Part shown: piece after piece, positions 24,623 through 32,321 of the stretch | Layout: the number at the start of each line of letters is the position of its first letter | How positions within the stretch are numbered: the stretch's first letter is position 1 | NCBI GenBank assembly: GCA_046765875.1 | Contig: JBKPSJ010000286.1 | Location: 1 to 37,332 of the forward strand | Source of the DNA: DASRHY01 sp046765875 | Lineage (GTDB): Bacteria > Actinomycetota > Actinomycetes > Propionibacteriales > Kribbellaceae | Length of the DNA stretch: 37,332 nucleotides | Direction: 5' to 3' | Notes under the pieces: generated by a model | What the model saw: the letters and a program-made list of their open reading frames with translations, nothing else | What the model was told of the DNA's origin: nothing | The model's database searches: none | Translations under genes and position numbers: made by a program

Positions 24623-25527
24623 CCGAACGCGTCGTGGTCGGCGAGCACCTGGTGGATCACACGCTGGTTGACCGCCGCGCGCTCGTTGTCGGTATCGATG
24701 TCGACGGCCAACCCGATCAGCGCCTTCCACAACGCCCAGCCGCGGGCACGCGCCCAGGTTCCGGCATCCTGATCGACGGCGTCGCGGAACGCCTCCCGGC
24801 TGTCGCCGTCGAAGGACGTCCATGCGATCACCAGATCGCAGGCGGGGTCACCGACACCCGATGTCCCGAAGTCGATCACCGCGGCCAGCTCACCGTCGCG
24901 GACCAGAAGGTTCCCGTGGGAGATATCTCCGTGGAACCAGACGGGCTCACCGGTCCATTTGTTGCTCAGGGCGGCGTCCCAGACTGCTCTTGCCTTCTTC
25001 GTATCGATGCGGCCCTCGAGCTTGTGGAGCGAGTCGATCGTCTCGTCGTGGTAGTACGCCGGATCCGCACCCCGGTACCAGCTGTGCTTGCCGGCCGCTG
25101 GTCCGTCCCTTGAGTCGATTTTTTGCAGGGCTGTGATAAATCCGGCGATCGACCTGGCAAATGCGGAGAGGTCGGTGATGTTGTCGTAGGTCGCCGTCTG
25201 GCCGTCCATCCAGCGCCGTACCGACCAGGAGAACGGGTACCCCTCGCCAGGCTCGCCCTTCGCCACCGGCTCGGGGATCGGCACCGGCAGATGCGGCGCC
25301 AGAACAGGCAGCCAGGTGTCCTCCTTACGGACGGCAGGGGCGTACCCAGCAGCCGTCGGCAGCCGCACGGTCAACTCCTCGCCGAGCCGATACGTCCGGT
25401 TGTCCCACCCATCAACCTTGACCGGCGTGATCGGCAAGTCCTTCCACTGCGGAAACTGAGCCGCAACCAATCGCCGCACCAACTCGGCATCGATCCCAGC
25501 CCGCCCATCGGCATGCAACTCACCCAC
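24619..25527 (-). CDS. aminoglycoside phosphotransferase (APH) family kinase, second copy
   Basis: 302 residues from the GTG at 25527. The catalytic loop is WFHGDISHGNLLV (H199, D201, N206) and the metal-binding segment VIDFGTSGVGDPACDLVIAW (D219). It resembles the kinase at 22486-23328 throughout, with the same LVRRL(V/L)AAQFPQW opening and LPVPIPEPV-type linker, so the two arose by duplication or were acquired together. The nucleotide-binding lobe and catalytic residues are intact in both. It converges with the VOC gene with a 4-nt overlap and diverges from the MalT-like regulator. The substrate is unknown. Confidence 0.9.
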   Translation of the reverse strand: MGELHADGRAGIDAELVRRLVAAQFPQWKDLPITPVKVDGWDNRTYRLGEELTVRLPTAAGYAPAVRKEDTWLPVLAPHLPVPIPEPVAKGEPGEGYPFSWSVRRWMDGQTATYDNITDLSAFARSIAGFITALQKIDSRDGPAAGKHSWYRGADPAYYHDETIDSLHKLEGRIDTKKARAVWDAALSNKWTGEPVWFHGDISHGNLLVRDGELAAVIDFGTSGVGDPACDLVIAWTSFDGDSREAFRDAVDQDAGTWARARGWALWKALIGLAVDIDTDNERAAVNQRVIHQVLADHDAFG

Positions 25528-25601
25528 GGCCCGCGATTGTGCCCGCCCGTATGGCGTCGCGCAAACGCAAATCCGCCCATCCGCCCGAATGGCTCAACCG
25601 T

Positions 25602-25619
25602 TCGCCCACCGGTGGGTGA
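25602..25619. promoter_or_regulatory. palindrome between kinase and MalT-like regulator
   Basis: The 12-bp core CCCACCGGTGGG (25605-25616) is a perfect palindrome, extending to 18 bp with one mismatched pair. It lies 42 nt before the regulator GTG in a divergent intergenic region. It is a candidate operator, though GC-rich palindromes also occur by chance. Confidence 0.35.
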
Positions 25620-25661
25620 CGTACGCTCGACTGGTCTACAGCCCGTGGGAGGGGAACTGAG

Positions 25662-28241
25662 GTGCCAGGTCCCCTGGTCGAGACCAAGTTGTACGTACCC
25701 CAGACCCGGCCCGGTCTGGTGGCGCGGCCCCGCCTGACCGCGCTGTTGACACGCGGAGCCGAGTCGAGGATGACTCTCGTGTCCGCACCGGCCGGCTTCG
25801 GCAAGACGACCCTGCTCGCCGAGTGGCATCGGGCTGGCGTGGCATGGCTGTCCGTCGACGCCGGCGACAGTGAGCCCGAATCGTTCTGGACGCATGTGAT
25901 CACCGCTGTGCAGCGAGCGGCGCCAGGCGTGGGCGAAGGTGTGCTGCCGCTGCCACAGCAGCCGATCGAGTCCGTCCTGGCCGCCGTGATCAACGACCTC
26001 AACGGTCTGACCGGTCACCTCGATCTGGTCCTCGACGACTATCACCTTGCCGACGGGCCGGCGATCCAGGGCGGTATGACGTACCTGCTCGAACACCTTC
26101 CGCCGCAGGTACACCTGCTGATCAGCACCCGTGCCGATCCCGCATTGCCGCTCGCCGGTCTCCGCGCCCGCGGCGAACTGGCCGAGATCCGTGCGGCCGA
26201 CCTCCGGTTCACCCCGGACGAGGCGACCACCTACCTGGGCGAAGCCGTTGGATCTTTGACGCCGTCGGACATCGAGGCGCTCGAACAGCGCACCGAGGGC
26301 TGGATCGCCGCGCTTCAGCTCGCTGCACTCTCGCTTCGGGGCCGAGACGACGTCGCCGGATTCATCGCCGGCTTCGCCGGGGACGACCGGTACGTCGTGG
26401 ACTACCTGGTCGAGGAGGTTCTCCAGCGGCAGTCCGGCGACGTTCGCGATTTCCTGCTCCGCACATCCGTACTCGAACGGCTCAGCGGCCCACTGTGCGA
26501 CGCCGTCACCGGACTCCGCGGCGGCAAGGCGATGCTGGAGAGTCTGGATCGGGCCAACCTGTTCGTCGTACCGCTCGACGACAGCCGTCGTTGGTACCGC
26601 TACCACCACCTGTTCGCCGACGTCCTGCGTACGCACTTGCTGGACGAGTACGCCGATGAGGTGCCGGATCTGCACCGCCGAGCCAGCCAGTGGCACGACG
26701 CTGCCGGCGAACCCGTACCGGCCGTCAGCCATGCCGTACAAGCAGGTGACTTCGACCGCGCGGCCGACCTCGTCGAGCGTGCGATTCCGACCCTGCGGCG
26801 CGATCGGCAGGAGGCCACCATCTGTGCCTGGATCGACGACCTCCCCGACAAGGTGGTACGAGTCCGGCCGGTGCTCGCGGTCGGTCTGATCGGTGGGCTC
26901 ATGGCGCGTGGAGAGTTCGGCACTGTCGAGACCCGCCTGCAGGACGTCGAGCGTTTCATGAGCAACGGCACGGAAATGGTCGTGGCTGACCAGGCCGAGT
27001 TCAGCCGAGTGCCGAGCGCGATCGAGATGTACCGGTCCGCCCTGGCCCTCGTACGCGGCGACCCGGCCGCGACCGCGACCCACGCGGACTTGGCCATTGA
27101 GCGCGCCGCCGAGGATGACCACCTGGTCCGCTCGGGGGCGTCGGCTCTGGCTGGGCTCGCGCGCTGGGGTATGGGCGACCTGGATGCCGCGAGTGCGGCC
27201 TACTCGACTGCCGTCGAAGGCCTGCTCCTGGCCGGGCACGTCGCGGACGTACTCGGATGCTCGATAACACTCGCCGACATCCGCATCACCCAGGGCCGCC
27301 TCCGCGATGCACAACGCACGCTCGAGCGGGGTCTCCAGCTTTCCTCCGGCGTTTTGCGCGGTACGCCGGACATGCATGTCGGGCTGAGCCAGATCGCGTA
27401 CGAACGAGGTGACCTGGCTGCAGCCCACAAGCACCTGCACCGTGCCATGGAGTTCGGTGAACCAGCAGGGCTGCCGCAGAACCCGTACCGGCGGCGGGTC
27501 GCCCAGGCGCTGCTCCTCGATGCCGAGGGCAAGCACTCTGCTGCGCTCGAGTTGCTCGACGAGGCCGAACGCGTGTACACCGGTGACTTCTCGCCGGACG
27601 TACGACCGATCGCGGCGACCCGTGCCCGACTGCTCGTTGCCCAAGGCAACCTGACCGACGCCGTTGCCTGGGCTCGGTCGCGCGATCTGTCGGCCGACGA
27701 CGACCTGTCGTACCTGCGCGAGTACGAGCACATCACTCTGGCCCGGATTCTCCTTGCACAAGGCTTGCACGGTGATGCCCTGCGCCTGCTCAGCCGGCTG
27801 CTGGACGCCGCCTCGGCGGGTGGCCGGATGGGCAGCGTCATCGAGATTCTCGTCCTGCAGGCGCTTGCCGATCGGTCACTTGCGCCGTTGGAGCGCGCGC
27901 TGACCCTGGCTGAGCCGGAAGGGTACGTGCGGGTGTTCACCGGCGTGGGCCCGGCGATGCTCAACACGCTCGGTAGACAACACCCATATGCCCGACTCCT
28001 GGCTGCCGTCGACTCACCGCCCGCTGCGCAGGTACTCGTCGATCCTCTGAGTGACCGCGAACTCGATGTGCTCCGCCTGCTCGCCACCGACCTCGACGGC
28101 CCGGACATCGCCCGTCGGCTCAGCGTGTCCGTGACGACCGTACGTACCCACACCCAGCACATCTACGCCAAGCTCGGCGTCAACAACCGGCGCGCCGCCG
28201 TACGCCAGGCTCACCAGCTCAACCTGCTTCCCCGCGGCTAA
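25662..28241 (+). CDS. MalT-like ATP-dependent LuxR-family regulator
   Basis: 859 residues from the GTG at 25662, with GGGAGGGG about 6 nt upstream. The STAND ATPase has Walker A APAGFGKTT (42-50), Walker B LDLVLDDYHLADG and the sensor LLISTRADPALPLAGLRARG, all MalT hallmarks. A helical TPR-like middle follows. The C-terminal LuxR domain reads LSDRELDVLRLLATDLDGPD, then VSVTTVRTHTQHIYAKLGVN (about 795-850). Such proteins activate transcription when ATP and an inducer are bound. Immediately downstream are a small protein and a DUF4386 membrane protein, reached through a perfect 8-bp inverted repeat. They are plausible targets, but this is inference. Confidence 0.93.
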   Translation: MPGPLVETKLYVPQTRPGLVARPRLTALLTRGAESRMTLVSAPAGFGKTTLLAEWHRAGVAWLSVDAGDSEPESFWTHVITAVQRAAPGVGEGVLPLPQQPIESVLAAVINDLNGLTGHLDLVLDDYHLADGPAIQGGMTYLLEHLPPQVHLLISTRADPALPLAGLRARGELAEIRAADLRFTPDEATTYLGEAVGSLTPSDIEALEQRTEGWIAALQLAALSLRGRDDVAGFIAGFAGDDRYVVDYLVEEVLQRQSGDVRDFLLRTSVLERLSGPLCDAVTGLRGGKAMLESLDRANLFVVPLDDSRRWYRYHHLFADVLRTHLLDEYADEVPDLHRRASQWHDAAGEPVPAVSHAVQAGDFDRAADLVERAIPTLRRDRQEATICAWIDDLPDKVVRVRPVLAVGLIGGLMARGEFGTVETRLQDVERFMSNGTEMVVADQAEFSRVPSAIEMYRSALALVRGDPAATATHADLAIERAAEDDHLVRSGASALAGLARWGMGDLDAASAAYSTAVEGLLLAGHVADVLGCSITLADIRITQGRLRDAQRTLERGLQLSSGVLRGTPDMHVGLSQIAYERGDLAAAHKHLHRAMEFGEPAGLPQNPYRRRVAQALLLDAEGKHSAALELLDEAERVYTGDFSPDVRPIAATRARLLVAQGNLTDAVAWARSRDLSADDDLSYLREYEHITLARILLAQGLHGDALRLLSRLLDAASAGGRMGSVIEILVLQALADRSLAPLERALTLAEPEGYVRVFTGVGPAMLNTLGRQHPYARLLAAVDSPPAAQVLVDPLSDRELDVLRLLATDLDGPDIARRLSVSVTTVRTHTQHIYAKLGVNNRRAAVRQAHQLNLLPRG

Positions 28242-28253
28242 ATCATCACCCCG

Positions 28254-28271
28254 GTCATCAGGTCTGATGAC
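28254..28271. promoter_or_regulatory. inverted repeat downstream of MalT-like gene
   Basis: GTCATCAG and CTGATGAC are perfect complements separated by GT, 12 nt after the regulator stop and 34 nt before the preferred ATG of the next gene. It may be an operator or a weak hairpin. An alternative ATG for the small protein (28267) falls inside it. Confidence 0.45.
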
Positions 28272-28305
28272 GACTGCTCATCACGTCGGTTGCGACCTTT
28301 CCGGC

Positions 28306-28548
28306 ATGACCACATCGACCGGCCCGAGTTGGTACGAGATCCGTCTCGACGGCCATCTCGACCAGAGGTGGGCCAACTGGTTCGACGGCATGACCCTTAC
28401 GGCTGCCGGCGACGGCACCACCGTCCTGCGGGGCGCCGTCGCGGACCAGGCCGCCCTGCACGGAGTGCTGCACAAGCTCCGCGACATCGGCATTCCTCTG
28501 GTTTCGGTCACCCGCTGCTCTGGTCCCGACTCAGAACCTGGAGACTGA
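28306..28548 (+). CDS. small conserved-looking protein of unknown function
   Basis: 80 residues if the ATG at 28306 is used; the ATG at 28267 would add 13 residues but lies in an inverted repeat. The compact sequence (WYEIRLDGHLDQRWANWFDG, then TVLRGAVADQAALHGVLHKL and GIPLVSV) looks like a small alpha-beta domain. Proteins of this shape often lie beside large regulators or DUF4386 genes in actinobacteria, as recalled from general knowledge. The stop is 1 nt before the next ATG, so the pair is probably co-translated. No function can be assigned. Confidence 0.75.
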   Translation: MTTSTGPSWYEIRLDGHLDQRWANWFDGMTLTAAGDGTTVLRGAVADQAALHGVLHKLRDIGIPLVSVTRCSGPDSEPGD

Positions 28549-28549
28549 C

Positions 28550-29266
28550 ATGACCACCACTACCGCGACGCGAGTCCGTACCGACTGGACCAGGAAATAC
28601 GCCTTCGCCGGCGGAGCCTTCTACCTGCTCACCTTCCTGTCGTCGATTCCCGCTCTGATCCTGATCCAGCCCATACTCGACAACGCCGACTACATCGTCA
28701 GCGGCGGCGCCGACGGCCGCGTACTGTTCGGGTGCTTCCTCGACATGGTCAACGCGCTGACCGCCGTCGGCAGCGCGGTCGCCGTCTTTCCAGTCGTCAG
28801 ACGTCTGCACCAGGCGCTGGCCGTCGGCTTCGTCACCTCACGCCTCGTCGAGGCCGCCGTCATCATGACCGGAGTCGTCAGCCTCCTGGCCGTCGTCACC
28901 CTGCGCCAGGACTACGCGGGTACAACCGGCGACAACGCGACGATGCTGGTCACGACCGGCCAGGCACTCGTCGCGGTCCGCGACTGGACCTTCCTGCTCG
29001 GCCCCGGCCTGATGCCCGTCTTCAACGCTCTTCTGTTCGGCACCCTGCTGTACCGGTCCCGCCTGGTGCCGCGCGTCATCCCCACCGTCGGCCTGATCGG
29101 AGCTCCGCTACTCCTCACCGCGACGCTCGTGACGTTCTTCGGCCACAACACCCAGACCTCGACCTGGTCGGCGATCGCCACCCTTCCCATCGCGGCCTGG
29201 GAACTGGCAGTAGGCATCTGGATGCTCGTCAGGGGTTTCAACCCCACCCGCACGCCCTCCCTCTGA
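28550..29266 (+). CDS. DUF4386 family membrane protein
   Basis: 238 residues with about six hydrophobic segments, beginning YAFAGGAFYLLTFLSSIPAL and ending IAAWELAVGIWMLVRGF. The family mark GALFYLLTF/GRVLFGCFLDMVNALT is visible in the first third, as is a central SRLVEAAVIMTGVVSLL. DUF4386 proteins are integral membrane proteins without a defined role. The ATG is 1 nt after the stop of the small protein. A 12-bp-stem terminator begins 5 nt after the stop, ending this transcription unit. Confidence 0.88.
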   Translation: MTTTTATRVRTDWTRKYAFAGGAFYLLTFLSSIPALILIQPILDNADYIVSGGADGRVLFGCFLDMVNALTAVGSAVAVFPVVRRLHQALAVGFVTSRLVEAAVIMTGVVSLLAVVTLRQDYAGTTGDNATMLVTTGQALVAVRDWTFLLGPGLMPVFNALLFGTLLYRSRLVPRVIPTVGLIGAPLLLTATLVTFFGHNTQTSTWSAIATLPIAAWELAVGIWMLVRGFNPTRTPSL

Positions 29267-29271
29267 CCGCT

Positions 29272-29302
29272 CGGCCCTGCCGGCCCCAGTCCGGCAGGGC
29301 CG
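29272..29302 (+). terminator. strong hairpin terminator after DUF4386 gene
   Basis: CGGCCCTGCCGG and CCGGCAGGGCCG form a perfect 12-bp stem with a 7-nt loop, starting 5 nt after the DUF4386 stop. There is no U-run, which is usual in high-GC actinobacteria. Confidence 0.85.
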
Positions 29303-29681
29303 ACCGCTCTGCGTTACGGCAGGACGCGGACGGTGAACCGGCGGGTCCCGACCCGACGAGCCATCTCCGCCTCCACGCGCAAGCCGCTTGCTTGAGATAC
29401 GTGACACGGCCGTCTAGAGATTGCGTTTGGGACGCCGAGGTGACGCGAGCTGACTGATTTGCAGGCTCCTCGCATCGATCACCGTCGAGGCAGTTCACCT
29501 GACAGCGGCTTGGTCCGCCTTGGCCGCGATCGCGTCGACCTCGATCACCAGCGAGGGTCCAGTAAGAAGACGCCAGCCGGGTTGTGGGCCGCAATCGATA
29601 TGGCGCGAGCGTACAGACGCCGCTTGCCTGGCCTTCGACGGCCAGCGACGACTCGATCAGCCTTTCTCATGAGAGTCCGAA
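29303..29681. other. gene-free, apparently decayed stretch
   Basis: No convincing gene with start, ribosome site and coding bias is found over about 380 nt. On the minus strand short tails look protein-like: one ends RVGTRRFTVRVLP at about 29316, the other is the RidA-like tail listed separately. Both lack an intact upstream frame. The stretch lies between a clean terminator and an orphan gene, as expected of a rearranged junction. Confidence 0.5.
29495..29575 (-). pseudogene. possible RidA-family C-terminal remnant
   Basis: The minus-strand frame ends WRLLTGPSLVIEVDAIAAK followed by seven residues and a TGA at 29495. The LVIEVDAIAA run resembles the last strand of RidA/YjgF deaminases, which usually end with (A)LVEIEAIA. 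No RidA body can be followed upstream in any frame, so only about 25 residues survive. The match is short and could be chance. Confidence 0.35.
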
Positions 29682-30083
29682 TCAGTGGTCGTCTTCGTCA
29701 GGCAAATCCTCAGCCTCGGGCCAGGGCCGGTGGGTCCGGTCGTCCTCGTCTGGGAGGTTCTCGGCGTCGGGCCAAGGCGGGTTCTCGGGTGGCCAGTCGT
29801 AGGGCCAGTCGTCGGAGTACTCCTCAGGGAGATCGTTCATCCCTCCGGCCAGACCTTCGATTTCGATGCCGGGCAGGCCCGTCTCGATAGCCTGCACCAC
29901 GAGGTCCATGATCCCGTGCATGGGGTCGCTCTTGAGGAACGCCACGTAATCCTCCGGCGGCTGCTCTGCTTGGCTCAGCGCTGCGTCCAGGCACGCCCTG
30001 CCCAGAGCCGAGTAGTCGGTGACGCGGAACGCCAGCGTCAGCTTGAGCTCGTATCTGTCGCCGGACGGGTCATCCTGCTCCAT
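29682..30083 (-). CDS. orphan protein with repeated acidic tail
   Basis: 133 residues from the ATG at 30083. The longer open frame upstream is cysteine- and arginine-rich and reads as non-coding. Residues 1-80 could be a small folded domain (YELKLTLAFRVTDYSALGRA, then DPMHGIMDLVVQAIETGLPG). The C-terminus is acidic and proline/tryptophan-rich and contains a duplicated unit: PWPDAENLPDEDDRTHR then PWPEAEDLPDEDDH. The duplication is also visible in the DNA. No family is recognised. It may bind a basic partner through the tail, which is speculation. It stands alone between two decayed stretches. Confidence 0.7.
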   Translation of the reverse strand: MEQDDPSGDRYELKLTLAFRVTDYSALGRACLDAALSQAEQPPEDYVAFLKSDPMHGIMDLVVQAIETGLPGIEIEGLAGGMNDLPEEYSDDWPYDWPPENPPWPDAENLPDEDDRTHRPWPEAEDLPDEDDH

Positions 30084-30424
30084 ACCAACATGGTGCCCGC
30101 ATCGGCACGGGCATGCTTGTTGCCGTGGCGGCATTTGTAGTCGACACCGATCCTGTGTCGTGTCGCTGCTCAGACGGGTCGGGTTGAGCCGCACATGCGC
30201 GTGCCAGGTTGTGGGTCCGCTCGTCTTGTTGTGACTCCTGCGGCACTGTGCAGCGTCCCAACCCACACCAATGTGCGGGAACCTTTGATCCCGCCGGCAC
30301 GCGACGTCACCGACGGCCCAGCGCCACGGACATACGACCCGGGCCTACTGCCGGATCAGCACTTTCGTAACAGGTCTTAGCTCCAAACCCATGGCACCGG
30401 GGCCAGTCGGAGTCGCGAGGCTGG
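30084..30424. other. intergenic stretch without a supported gene
   Basis: About 340 nt with no frame showing a start, ribosome site and coding bias. A minus-strand run near 30066-30145 reads VDYKCRHGNKHARADAG, which has a Cys-His look vaguely like the zinc-ribbon end of serine recombinases, but it is too short and unsupported to call. The sequence is slightly less GC-rich than its surroundings. Confidence 0.4.
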
Positions 30425-31243
30425 TCATGTCGCGTGCGAGCGTACGAGGTCGCGGAGTGGGATTCGGCTGCCGACGTGCAGCAGGGCGCTGCTGTAGATG
30501 CGGCCGGCTACGCGGACGAGTGCCCACGTGACGATTGCCATCAGCAGCGCCGCGGTGATGATCTGCCAGACGGGTGCAGCGTTTACGGCGACTCTATAGG
30601 TCATCACCATCGGTGCTGTGGGTGGCAGGTATGACAGCACGACGGTGAGTGCCGCATCCGGATTCTCCTCGGCGTACATCACGCCGAAATAGCTGAGCAG
30701 CATTACGCCGGTGACCGGCGCGATTGCGGACTGTGCGTCCTCGATCCGAGAGGTTGTCGCGCCGAGTACGGCGTACACAACGCTGTAGAACAGGTACCCG
30801 AGGATGAACCAGAGGACTGTCCAGACGAGTACGTCGGCCGGGATGCTCGGCGTGTCGAGGTGGTCCGTCATTCTCGCCGCGATGCCGGCGGCGGCCCCGA
30901 TGAGCGCGAACTGAGCGAGCCCGACGAGGCCGATGCCCAGTACCTTGCCGGCCAGCACTTCGCGCGCGGGCATCCGCGCGAGGAGGACCTCGGCGACCCG
31001 GTTCGACTTCTCTTGAACGACGCCACTGAGTACGAAGCCGGCGTAGAAGCTGATCGCGAGGTAGAGGGCTCCGACTGCGATGAAGCCCACGGTGTTCGCG
31101 TCCTGATCGGCGGTGTGAGCAGCGCCGATCGTGCGGCTGGTCAAGGTCACTGGTACGAGCAGCCGGGCGAGCTGCTCGGCGATATGCCCAACTGCTCGGC
31201 TCGTTGTCGTACGTGAACGGCCTGAACCTACCTGGGCTGGCAT
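30425..31243 (-). pseudogene. truncated ABC-2 type (NatB-like) permease
   Basis: 272 residues matching only the C-terminal two thirds of ABC-2/NatB permeases, which usually have about 380-400. The first helix and most of the large external domain are missing. What remains starts within the external domain (AVGHIAEQLARLLVPVTLTS) and continues through five helices and the typical GVVQEKSNRVAEVLLARMPA segment. Only 79 nt separate its first ATG from the next gene, so the missing part is not nearby in another frame. No ATPase partner gene adjoins it. It is probably a rearrangement remnant. A shortened but functional half-permease cannot be wholly excluded. Confidence 0.7.
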
Positions 31244-31322
31244 CTTTCTAACGATGTGCGCAGCGATAGCACAGCGGGTCTAGGCGGCCACGGCGTCGTT
31301 GGCCCGGGCGACCGCGTGGTCG

Positions 31323-32243
31323 TCAACTGTGGAAGGCGGCGATCGTCTCACGCAGTGCGTCATCCAGGGGCGCGGGCTCGATACCGAATCGCTTGGTGGC
31401 CGCGCTGGAGTCGAGTACGAATGGCCCGCGGAACTGGTACTGGGTCTCGCGCACGGCACGGGCCATCGGGTTGAACAGGCCGCCGAGCCACAACACCGGA
31501 TAGGGCATCGTGGACACGCGCGGAGCCGGTGCGCCAGCCAGCTCGGCGGCTCGGATCGCCAGCTCACGGAACGACTTCGGCGGTCCGGTCGGCACGTGCC
31601 AGGCCCGTCCCCAGCTGTCGGCGTCCGCGCCGACGGCGAGCAGCGTGCGCGCGACGTCACCGGTGTAGGTCCAGCTGTGCGGCGCGTCCAGGTCTGCCGG
31701 GGCCGATGCCCGCTTGCCTGCGACTACCTTCGGCAGCACGAGCAGCGTCAGCGGCGTCACCGCGTGAGCGCCCAGGTAGTCCGAGCCGCGCACCTCGGCG
31801 GTCCGGATCCGGCCGGCTCGATGTGCCTCGAGCGCATCGCTCCAGATCGCGACCCGGATCCGGCCTTTCTCGGTATTCGGCCGCAGTGGCAGGTCCTCGG
31901 TCATCGGGCCGTCGACGGCGCCGTAGCCGTACAGATTCCCGGTGGTCATCAGCAGTGCGCTACTGGTCTCCGCCGCCCGCAGCAGCGCGGTCGCCAGCGG
32001 AGGCCAATCGGTTGCCCATCGGGGATAGGCAGGTCCGGCGCAGCTATAGATCACCGCAGCGCCTTCGGCCAGACGGCTCAGTGCGCTGGCGTCGGAGGCG
32101 TCCGCGGCAACGCGCTCGATAGCCGCGTGCTCGGGTCCGCTACCGCTTCGGGTGACAAGCCGGACCTGATCGCCGCGATCGGCAAGTAACCGTGCGGTGG
32201 CGGTGCCGATCGCCCCAGCTCCGACCACCAGCTGCACAGCCAT
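31323..32243 (-). CDS. NAD-dependent epimerase/dehydratase-family (SDR-like) protein
   Basis: 306 residues from the ATG at 32243, chosen because GGAGG lies 5 nt before it; the longer frame has no ribosome site. The Rossmann motif is LVVGAGAIGTATARLLADRG (GxGxxG at 8-13). Residues near 100-115 (LLMTTGNLYGYGAVDGPMTE) correspond to the epimerase active-site loop with tyrosine, but the usual YxxxK is not clear (the local sequence continues to AIWSDALEAHRAG). It resembles extended atypical SDRs that reduce or merely sense NAD(P)H. It follows the DyP peroxidase gene by 78 nt on the same strand. The substrate is unknown. Confidence 0.85.
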   Translation of the reverse strand: MAVQLVVGAGAIGTATARLLADRGDQVRLVTRSGSGPEHAAIERVAADASDASALSRLAEGAAVIYSCAGPAYPRWATDWPPLATALLRAAETSSALLMTTGNLYGYGAVDGPMTEDLPLRPNTEKGRIRVAIWSDALEAHRAGRIRTAEVRGSDYLGAHAVTPLTLLVLPKVVAGKRASAPADLDAPHSWTYTGDVARTLLAVGADADSWGRAWHVPTGPPKSFRELAIRAAELAGAPAPRVSTMPYPVLWLGGLFNPMARAVRETQYQFRGPFVLDSSAATKRFGIEPAPLDDALRETIAAFHS

Positions 32244-32321
32244 CCTGACCTCCGTCGGTTGCCATGGCGCGGCGTACCTGATCAACCTAGCGACGGCTTC
32301 CCGCTGCGTTCGAGGCCCGGG

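Noticed and set aside
22486..25527. Antibiotic resistance by the two APH-fold kinases
   Set aside because: The APH fold covers many small-molecule kinases; no specific aminoglycoside-enzyme signature was seen.
25371..27770. 799-codon minus-strand frame opposite the MalT-like gene
   Set aside because: It is antisense to a regulator with full motifs and overlaps the kinase start; no ribosome site or family.
30066..30145. Serine-recombinase zinc-ribbon remnant (CRHGNKHAR)
   Set aside because: Only a short Cys/His run, no catalytic domain and no flanking att-like repeats.
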